DNA from: Kitagawia praeruptora
Lineage: Eukaryota > Streptophyta > Magnoliopsida > Apiales > Apiaceae
Length of the DNA: 64,000 bases
Direction: 5' to 3'
Assembly (NCBI GenBank): GCA_037693485.1
Contig: CM075346.1
Location: 131,223,001-131,287,000, forward strand
Below the pieces are notes generated by a model, which saw nothing but the letters and a program-made list of their open reading frames with translations, did not search any database and was not told the origin of the DNA. Positions 55,860 to 64,000 of the stretch are shown here, in pieces. Made by a program: the position numbers and the translations under genes. Position 1 is the stretch's first letter, and the number at the start of each line of letters is the position of its first letter.

Positions 55860-56828
55860 TGGGAGAACCAGCAGCAGCGAAAGCATTGATGTATTATTCT
55901 CAACCAAAGATCAAGGACATCCTAATATGCACATCCGGGATTACATCGAGATCTGCGACACCTTCAAGATCAATGGTGTGTCGGAGGATGCTGTCAAATT
56001 GAGACTTTTCCCATTCTCTTTGAGGGATAAAGCTAAGGGCTGGTTACACTCTCTACCAGCCGGTTCCATTACTACATGGGAGGATCTTGCTCAGAAGTTT
56101 CTTATTAAATTCTTCCTCATGGCTAAAATAGCAGCTATTAGGAATGCTCTAACTCAATTTGCACAGCAATCTGGAGAATCTTTATGTGAAGCTTGGGAGC
56201 GCTATACAGATATGCTTAGATCATGCCCTCATCATGGTATGCCGAACTGGATGGTAATCAACTATTTTTACAATGGGTTAGGATGGCAGTCGAGACAGAT
56301 GATGGATGCAGCTTTAGGAGGAGCATTATGGGCTAAGAGTTATGAGGAAGCTTATGAGTTGATTGAGATGATGGCTGCGAATTAATACCAGAATCCAACT
56401 CAGAGATTATCACAAGGCAAATTAGCAGGAATTCTGGAAGTTAATACAGTCACAGCTCTAGCAGCTCAGCTAGAGGCAAATTGGATTTTATGTCAAAGCA
56501 TGGGGTGCCTCAAGTTGCTAGTGTTTGTGAGCTATGTGAGGGCGCACATGAGACGAGTCAATGTGCCATATCTTCTGAATCGGCACAGTTTGTGAGCAAC
56601 TTCCAACAACCTTCGCAACCAGCTCCAGCCACCTATCATCCCAATTTTGACTTGAGCAACAATCAAGATTTTCAGCAGCAACAGTTTCATGGGGATGATG
56701 GTCAATCTTCGAATGAAAAATCTGAATTGGATGAATTGAGGTTGATGATTAAAAGTCAGGAGGTATCTCTCAAGACATTGGAGGATCATTTTGAGCAAAT
56801 TGCAAGTGCCTTTCTCAACGGGCCGTAG
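55860..56828 (+). pseudogene. gag of element E, broken
   Basis: The ATG at 55860 (MGEPAAAKAL) is shifted out of frame near 55920. The main frame (55927-56385) holds the retrotransposon Gag core LRDKAKGWLHSLPAGSITTW and later CEAWERYTDMLRSCPHHGMP. A TAA at 56383-56385 and another frame change follow. The frame 56481-56828 carries the zinc-finger-like segment CELCEGAHETSQC. This matches Athila-type Gag in order. Confidence 0.8.
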
Positions 56829-57007
56829 GGAGTTCTTCCTAGTGACACAGAGGTGAACCCAGGAAAACAAGATGGCATGGAGCAGGTTAATGCCATAACA
56901 CTCAGATCTGGACAAGTCACGAACGATCAGAAGTCAGCAATTGAGAATGAAGAAAAATTCAAGATCAAGACCCTACAGAAAAAGAACATTCTGTTTTATC
57001 AGAACCT

Positions 57008-57592
57008 GTGGTGGATAGTGATGAGGAGGAAGAGTGTGAGTCGCTAGGCTTGGCTGATCTATGGGATTCTAAGGTGCTGATTGATGAGGTTGTTTCATGG
57101 TCAAATCTTGAGGATAGTGCAATTGAGTCTTTTCTTGAGGAAGATGTTTTGGTTGAGGGTAATGAGGATCTTCATGAGTTGTATATGAATTTTACTTCTG
57201 ATGAGATGTTAGAGGAATTGAAGGTCATTTGTTCTAAGCATGAAATCCAACTTGAGGAGAGTTCTTTTGATCCTAAGTCTGTTGTGAAGACTTCTATTGG
57301 TGAACTACCCACTTTCGTTCCTAGTCCGTCTATCTCCATTCTTGATCAGTCTTTGGTAGAAAATCATCTTGTTGAAGAAGCTTCCAAACTCGAGCTTAAA
57401 CCACCAGATCACTTAAGGTATGTATATTCGGTCCAATCATCTGCTTTGCTTATTATTACTGTTGCTAACTTTTCAGGTAGTGGAGTGAACATTGTGGCTG
57501 ACACCTTTGAAGAGCAAAGAAGGTTAAAACTTGTCATCAAGGCTGTAGCTCCGGAAAAGATAATTAAATGGCCATATAGAGATACGGTCTAG
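57008..57592 (+). pseudogene. Acidic ORF of element E before the deleted pol
   Basis: It starts MVDSDEEEECES and contains DHLRYVYSVQSSALLIITV and ends APEKIIKWPYRDTV. The segment KLELKPPDHLRYVY resembles the stretch just ahead of RT in Gypsy polyproteins (inference). No RT motif follows, so most of pol is absent and the flanking parts are joined. Confidence 0.55.
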
Positions 57593-59464
57593 CTAAAGAC
57601 TCTAAACAAGCGCTTCGTGGGAGGCAACCCACGCTTTTCGGCATTTTTATTTAGGTATGTTTTCTGCTATCCCTTGTATTTACTTCCATTCAATGCGGAC
57701 ATTGAATATTTTAAGTTTGGGGTGGCTTGAGGGATTAGCAGTTGTCGTTGTATTATTTGTTCATGTAGGATTCCATGCTTTGCATATTAGTAGTAGTAAA
57801 TTATGCATTTATGTTCGTGTTATCTACGTTTGTTTCATATAGGACATTCTGTTTTTATGTTCGTATTTCATGTGAGTTCATAATAGTTTGCATTTGCACT
57901 CATGCTTGATAGGAATTTTGTGTTGTTGATGCTTTTGATTGAGAAGTGATATGCTTTGTTCTTGTGCACACACATACACTAGTAAGTTGAAGCTAGTAGA
58001 CTTATTGAATGTTGTAAGTGATTAGAAGGACATGAAGATGTGCAAGATGATTTAGTTTACATGCTTTGAATACAAGTCGGTGCATTAGAGAGATTTTTGC
58101 TTGGGATTGAGTATGTTTTGCCACCAAGTGAGTTTTTGAGCCTTATTGCATATTTGTTGCAAATTATTCGTTTGCTTGAGTGTCCACGGATTGTTTGCAT
58201 TGCTAGCAGTTGTTTGAGGTCTTTCTTGAAACGCATGACATTATTTGATGATTAAAATGATAAAGGCATTTAGGAATAACCGCATATTTTCCCATATTAC
58301 CATACCATATTTACATGATCAATTAGTTAACCCGTTGAGCTTAATCCTATTTTTTTCGGTGACATACCACATTACTTGCCTAGACCTTTTTCTTGTATTG
58401 GCCTTACATTAATTTGAACCCACATTGTCAAAGGCTAGTAGAGTGCTTAAGGGAGTAATAAGGTGTGCAATGAGGGGTTATTGTTGGTCTTACTTTTGGG
58501 GAAATATTGAAAATTGGGTTTGGTTGTTTACTTGATAGTCGACATGTGTAATTAATTCATGGGATCATTGTTAGTGTGTATATTATTGTTTGTGATATAT
58601 TTAGCTCTCGGAAAAAAAAAGAAAAAAAAGAAAGAAAAAAGAAAAAAAAATATTATGAGAGCATGTTTGTGTTGTTGTGATCCTACTTTAGTCGACTAGT
58701 CGAGTGTTTGTTTTAGTAAAAATTATGTGGGGGGAAATAGGGTGTTGTGTATGATTTATTATGGTACTTACTAGCTTTTGACACTTCACCTGTTTTGGCT
58801 TATTTGACATACCTTCTCCCTAGCCCCGTTACAACCCAAATAAAGACCTTTTGATTATTGTCATTGATGTATGTTGTGTTAAGAGTTAGATTGATACCAA
58901 ATGTCAAGCATGTTTATGATTTTGTTGAAATTGAGTGATACACTTACCCTTGTTCTTGAGAGAGTATTCTTTTGTGAGTGGATTGTGAGTGTTTACTTAT
59001 TTTTGCATATGAGATCCTGAGTTTTGTCTCAAAGATGTACTCTTGTAGGCTTAGCATGATTACTAACTTATTCTTACATTTGACATGGACTTGTGAGAAC
59101 TTATGCATGTTCATTGAGTAGACTATGTGAATACTTGCACTTTCGACACCAAGACATTGCGTATTTACTTTGATTCTTAAGTTGATATGACATGAGAGGA
59201 TTTGAAGGTATGGTAGGATATTAGTACTAGATTATTTGCATTTTCATTTAGTTGCATTCATGCATTGCATTGCATTAGATTTTGTGGGTACATTCGTTAT
59301 AGGCCCTCACGAGACCTTACTCGTCCACTAGGGCTGCCTAGGGGTTTAAAGGGCTTGTTGCATATGCCGAATGCAACCGTGATCACCTACGGAAGTGGTA
59401 CTAGTTAGTTAGTTAGTTGTAATTGTTTATGCTTGAGGACAAGCATCGGTTTAAGTTTGGGGGT
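57593..59464 (+). other. 3' non-coding region of element E
   Basis: It begins with a GCGCTTCGTGGGAGGCAACC block. It contains an A/G-rich run (about 58611-58650) and AAGTTTGGGG at about 57712. It ends in the polypurine tract AAGTTTGGGGGT at 59453-59464. No gene is visible. Confidence 0.75.
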
Positions 59465-61308
59465 TGATAAGTGGATTTTATATCCATTTGGATCGCTTCA
59501 ATTCGGCTTAAATTGATTGTCTTGGACTCAAGTTTATGGTAGTTTTGATGTGTTTTGCTTAGTTGTGCAGATTTACAAGAATGTTGATTATGGTTGATGC
59601 TTCTATCGTTTTTGGAGAATAAATTAATTAAAATTCGGATTTCTGAGACGGTTGCGCAGTCTACACTGTTTTAGACATATCTGGAGTTCTAGAAGTCAGT
59701 TTTCAGCGATCTTACTGCCCACGTGAAGCCTGTGAGATTTTCTACAACTTGGGATAGGATTCCCACGAGCAAATTGCGCCGGGTAGGAGCAATCTGCGCG
59801 AAATATTCTGCCAGATTTCTGATTGCCCCTGAAATATTCTGCCAGATTTCTGATTCACTGTTTTGGTAATATCTTGAGTTCTACAACTCCGTTTGAGGCC
59901 CGTAAGCAGTCCACGTGAAGATAACGAGATTATCTATCATTCTAAAGTGGTACAGAGGTCCAAATACAACTGGAACGGTCCAGAATATCTGAAGAAAAGT
60001 CAGCTACGAATTTTCCTTAAAAACAGAATCAGTTTAGGAAACGTATTTTGCAGAAATTCTATTATAATTCTGTTTTGGTATTTTCTTGCTAGGCAAGACT
60101 TCTAGAGCCTATATAAACACATCCAACCCTTGTAATAGATAATCATCATTAGGAGTAGAACCATTACATATCAATTACTTAGGTTTATTTGTATATTTTC
60201 ATACTTTGTTTTTTTTATCATGGTTTCATTAGATCCCATGATGACGAGAGGTTCAATTATGAACTAATCGTTGTCATGGGATTCTAACGGATTTATTTAT
60301 GGAGCTTTAGTATCTTGATGCTTTACAGATCTGTGTGTGATGTATATCTGATATCCTCGTATGGTTGTGTTTCATGTATTTAGATGCGTAGCTAACATCT
60401 AATTTGTTAATCTCTTGTGAAGTAGGAGTGGATCTTGAGATTTAGAACTTGCCATGCTAGCATAGGATAGGTTGATGTTTTAACATCATGATTTGTGGCG
60501 TAAATAGAGATATTATGCTGCCCTATGTGATCAATGTGGATAACTTGTTCTTCAACCGTTATGTTTTCAAATTCTATAGAGATATAGGGTCTAAGCATAA
60601 TTGGTGTCTATTCATCTTCTATCTCTTTTGTGGATGTATGTTTAGTTTGGTATTCGTATACTGAGAAGTAGCGTATACTTGTTTCGTGTTATCCGATCAG
60701 ATATCATAACCATTGCATATAGTGATTAAAGGCGTCAGATCTAAGCAAAGTATTTAATGAAGTTAGGATTCCATGGTTTTTCTTGCAGAAGTAATTAGAT
60801 TTCAATTATAGTTAGTTAGTTAATTCTTAGTTTGTTAGTTTACTTCTTAGTTAGTTAGTTAATTAAAACCCAAATTTTGTTATTTGTCTTAGCAGTGATT
60901 AAAAACCATACATTGTTGCATAGGTGCATGAACTGAATTAAAACCTTAACCAGATCTCTGTGGGAACGAACTCGACTTATATCTGTATCAGTGTTCTAAA
61001 ACAAGGCCGCCTAGCCGCTTAAGCGGTCCGCTTAAGCGTCGAAGGTCTCCCAACCGTTCCGATTTTATGTTAGCCGCTTATTTCCCGATTTTATATAATT
61101 ATTAAATATATATATACTTATGTATATAAATAATTAAATATATATTATATAATCTCCTTAATTGGTCCGCATTGAAATCCGCTTAAGCCCCCGCCTAGCC
61201 GCTTAAGCGCTCGAAGGTCATCTCGCCGCCTAGAACCGCTTAGCGCTTTTTAGAACACTGATCTGTATTACTTGTGACCGCGTACGCTTGCGTGATTTAG
61301 TGTAAACA
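59465..61308 (+). mobile_element. 3' LTR of element E (1844 bp including a MITE)
   Basis: It matches the 5' LTR apart from scattered changes, a rearranged stretch near 59795-59850, and the MITE with its duplication (280 bp in all). Removing these gives 1564 bp. Confidence 0.93.
60989..61260. mobile_element. hAT-type MITE in 3' LTR of element E
   Basis: It is 272 bp, with inverted ends CAGTGTTCTAAAA and an 8-bp duplication ATCTGTAT (60981-60988 and 61261-61268). The 5' LTR is the empty site. CAGTG ends with 8-bp duplications are diagnostic of hAT. The interior has CGCTTAAGCG-type palindromes. Confidence 0.92.
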
Positions 61309-61313
61309 ATGCT

Positions 61314-62497
61314 TGATTCTATAGATGCACCCTGTTGAGAGGATACATCTAGTGAACTGTTTGCCCCTGATTTTACAACTTCAGCCATTTGTGTGACTGA
61401 AGAGGTGGTTTTAGATTTCTTTTTCTTCTTTGGCCTTAGTAAGGGTGACTCAAGTTCCTCACTTTCTATACCTAATTCAACAGCCAGTGCTGCTTCTCAT
61501 AAGATGGTTAAAGGTGCAAAAGCTATCTCTTTTCTCTTCTTTTTACTAACATCACCTTTTTGAGAAGATGATGCAGTTGGCTCAGTGTTTGGTAGAGTGT
61601 TGGTTGAGAGGGTTGGTTAGCAGGCCCTGGGTTAGCATTGTGTTCTGCTTGCTTGGGCTGTGCTAACTGAGATTTGGAATCAAATGTTGGCATGTTGTGG
61701 GGGTAAGTCCTAAACAAACCCTCCGTATGGGGAGTTATGTTAAGTCTTACATCCACATCATTCCTAGTCTCCAAATTACCAAAAATGAGTTTGGTCATGG
61801 ATTTAGGATAGCCTATTCTATTTCTATCTATCCCTGGTAATTCAATCAATTTATAATTTTTAAAATTAAGTACAGATTAAATAAAGCGAGGGAAGAAGTT
61901 GTTAGTACCTCTCTTGGTTGAGTTCTTACCAAGTCTCCCATACAGCTCATGCATAATCAGTTGACCAACATTGATCTTTTTCCCATAAGCTAAGGCATAG
62001 CCTATTTGCTGAGCAGGTGCACTAATCTGATCAAAGCTTGACTTCCTAGCTGTGAAGACTTGAAGAATGGTGGCAAAGATATAACTCCATTCCTTTCTCA
62101 AGAACTTCCTATTCAAGTGCCTAAGTTTGATTTCATCTGAGTAGTTGATAAAATCAAAGAAGTCCTCCAAATCACCATTTGTGGCTTGGTCATCATACAC
62201 TTCCTGTTGTAAGCCCAGTGCTTGATTCATATCTTCAGTGGTGATAGTGAGTTCCTTTTCCTGAATCTTGCAGTAGATTATATACGATGTTATTGCGCTT
62301 TCTAGGGCTACAACTTCCACAGTAGCAATTCTCCAAAATTGTTCCAGGAGGTCTAGATACAGAGTTGGGTTGGCTGAGAGTGCATCCTTGATGTATGACT
62401 CAGACATCCACTTTACAAAGCATTTGAAATTGGCATTGGGTGCCTCAACATCACTGGTTAGGGCGATAAAGTTGGTGTTCAATTTCACGGTTGCCAT
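61314..62497 (-). pseudogene. ORF3 of element D, 5' part
   Basis: The ATG at 62497 (MATVKLNTNF) begins an open stretch to 61877. It has LDLLEQFWRIATVEVV and the conserved core LRKEWSYIFATILQVFTARKS followed by IGYALAYGKKINVGQLIMHEL, as in the ORF3s of A, B and C. Frameshifts near 61870 and 61520 break the rest, which is polar and ends at the element E insertion. Element D's ORF3 is otherwise strongly diverged. Confidence 0.82.
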
Positions 62498-63345
62498 TGA
62501 TACAAAGAGAATAGAGAAAAGAATGAAGGTTGAAGAAGAAATTTAGCTTTTGAGATTAGGGTTTACAGGGGTTTTGGTGTTTTAGATGCTTGAGAAATCG
62601 AATGAAATTAATCGAATAGATGTAGAATTGTATAAGTATGAAGTACTTGAATTGTCGATTAGATATATGTTTTGTATCGACAAGTCAAGCATTCGAGAAG
62701 TAGAAAAACAACTATTTGAGAAGTCAAGAAAGGCTTAATCGATATCTCAAGCAGGTTGAAAACTCACAGCTGGCAGTTATCTAACTTAGAATAAATTCTA
62801 AATTAGGTAAAATATGTTTTTATGAGTGATTTAAAAATTCTGAATAAAAATCCAAAAACGGTTAAGATTCAGCGAGAATTCAGCCTTTTCAAATGATTCG
62901 AGAACTCAAACATAGTATTCGAGAACTCAGTCATTAGAGAACTCAATTACCATATTCGAGAAGTCAAGAACACCTCTATTCGATATCTCTAAAAGACTCT
63001 ATTCGAGAACTCGAGAGTGCTCTAATGAGGCTTGTTAGAGATGTCGAACAGTGAATCATTCGAGAAGTCTGACTTATCGAAATATACTCATCACTCATAA
63101 AAATCAATTTTCACTATCTTTTAAAATTTACCAGTCATATTCAATGAAGAATATTCTAGAAAATTAAACAGTGATTTTTTCAAAATTTCATAGAAATTTC
63201 AATTTGACAAAATATGATTTTCCAACATATGCAACACATTTGAAATATTTATAAATCATATTTCAGCCAACACTTACTCCAAAAATATTGAGAATTTAGA
63301 TAAAGTATGTGTTTACTGCAGCAATAATCTAGATGATATATTCAC
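62498..63345. other. Spacer between pol and ORF3 of element D, with repeated ATTCGAGAASTC motif
   Basis: Between 62691 and 63070 about ten copies of ATTCGAGAAGTC/ATTCGAGAACTC or close variants occur (62691, 62714, 62896, 62917, 62933, 62954, 62978, 63001, 63058). No ORF is supported. Confidence 0.85.
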
Positions 63346-64000
63346 TTAGCTAGAATCTGAAGAATTCAGCATTCCAATCTCCCTAACCAACCTTGTGAAG
63401 GTGGCTTCATCTAATGGCTTAGTGAATATGTCAGCTAGTTGTTTATCTGTAAAGACATAATGCAACTCAATGGTTCCATTAGTTGCATGTTCTCTAATGA
63501 AATGATATCTGATGTCATTGTGCTTTGTTCTAGAATGATTGACAGGATTGGTAACTATAGATATTGCACTTGTGTTGTCACAAATTATTGGAATTCTTTC
63601 CAACACAAGTCCATAATCTCTAAGTTGATTTCTAATCCAAAGCACTTGAGCACAGCAACTTCCAGCAGCTATGTATTCAGCCTCAGCTGTAGAAGTTGAC
63701 ACAGATTGTTGTTTCTTGCTATACCAAGAGACTAACCTTTGTCCAACAAACTGGCAGCTACCTGAGGTGCTTTTCCTATCCACTCTGCATCCAGCATAAT
63801 CAGCATCAAAATAACCAACCAGATTGAACCATGTGTCCTTAGGATACCATAAACCCAAGTTTGGAGTGCTCTTCAGATATCTAAAGATCCTTTTTATAGC
63901 AATCAAATGTAGTTCTTTTGGATTTGATTGAAACCTTGCACACAGGCATGTAGCAAACATGATGTCTGGCCTACTTGCAGTGAGGTAGAGTAGAGAACCA
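63346..64000 (-). pseudogene. pol of element D, end of RT and RNase H (partial, runs off the edge)
   Basis: The minus-strand frame is open from the window edge (GSLLYLTASRPDIM) to 63346. It contains copia RNase H motifs DADYAGC, RKSTSGSCQF, STAEAEYIAA, ICDNTSAI and TKHNDIRYHFIREH, ending VREIGMLNSSDSS. No stop is seen in this part. It is called a pseudogene because ORF3 of the same element is broken; the visible pol part could be functional. Confidence 0.85.

Larger units (their letters stand above)
54162..61308 (+). mobile_element. Element E: non-autonomous Gypsy (Athila-like) retrotransposon in ORF3 of D
   Basis: Its LTRs match and it has a 5-bp duplication ATGCT (54157-54161 and 61309-61313). 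The internal region is only 3.7 kb: primer site, Gag remnants, an acidic ORF, a long non-coding tail and a purine tract. No reverse transcriptase, RNase H or integrase is present. The Gag motif and the GCGCTTCGTGGGAGGCAACC block after the ORFs resemble Athila-type elements. The 3' LTR is longer only because of a MITE. Confidence 0.92.
52945..64000 (-). mobile_element. Element D: third Sirevirus-type element, partial, split by element E
   Basis: On the minus strand, pol (63346-64000 and beyond the edge) is followed by a spacer, ORF3 (62497 downward) and, after the element E insertion, the rest of ORF3 (54161-52945). No 3' LTR is present: the sequence stops at the junction with copy 2 of the duplication. 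Its pol is closer to B than to A or C in places, but its ORF3 and spacer are distinct. Confidence 0.88.

Noticed and set aside
62691..63070. CRISPR-like array
   Set aside because: The units are short, imperfect and irregularly spaced, in a plant retrotransposon spacer.

Overview
This window is plant nuclear DNA, from a repeat-rich intergenic block of what looks like a eudicot. Nearly all of it is LTR retrotransposons, many nested in one another, with DNA-transposon fragments between them. I see no complete ordinary host gene. The only host-like coding evidence is a small two-exon gene fragment present twice (41352-41646 and 51357-51651, minus strand). I cannot name the species.

Layout. 1-1502: leader and 1081-bp LTR of a minus-strand element that runs off the left edge. 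2728-37960: element A, a minus-strand Ty1/copia element of the Sirevirus/SIRE type (iMet primer site, several polypurine tracts, an extra ORF after pol), flanked by TATAA duplications. A is split by element B (10894-34400, plus strand, TSD ATTCT), a diverged Sirevirus. B is split in its gag by element C (11957-22969, minus strand, TSD AAACA), which belongs to A's family. LTR divergence read by eye (A about 2%, B about 1%, C just under 1%) agrees with the order A, then B, then C. 37966-42962 and 46997-52944 are two copies of one roughly 5-kb segment carrying Mutator-like elements, a TCGAG-rich repeat, the two-exon fragment and a non-LTR retroposon. Between them lie unassigned AT-rich DNA, a CACTA-like end and a tiny copia derivative (45925-46996). 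52945-64000: a third Sirevirus, D (minus strand, truncated on the left, running off the right edge), split by a non-autonomous Gypsy element, E (54162-61308, TSD ATGCT), whose 3' LTR carries a hAT MITE.

How the parts work together. The Sireviruses are organised LTR - gag - pol - spacer - ORF3 - PPT - LTR. Two points stand out. (1) Gag and Pol lie in different frames, but in both C and B a GT-AG intron of about 1.0-1.1 kb would join them exactly in phase; A lacks exactly that interval, so it looks like a copy reverse-transcribed from spliced RNA. (2) The spacer and ORF3 look like an accessory module: ORF3 occupies the env position but shows no membrane segment and has basic, acidic and coiled-coil parts. 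In A and C a small antisense gene with its own TATA box faces ORF3 across about 650 bp. Each lineage also carries its own heavily repeated short motif (AAACTCTG in B, TCCTGAT/ATCAGTA in A and C, ATTCGAGAASTC in D).

Intactness. C has an open gag, an open 1104-codon ORF3 and an open but internally deleted pol lacking most of RT and RNase H. B has an almost complete pol, with two single-base frameshifts in gag-pol and a D-to-N change in the RT catalytic motif. A and D are decayed.
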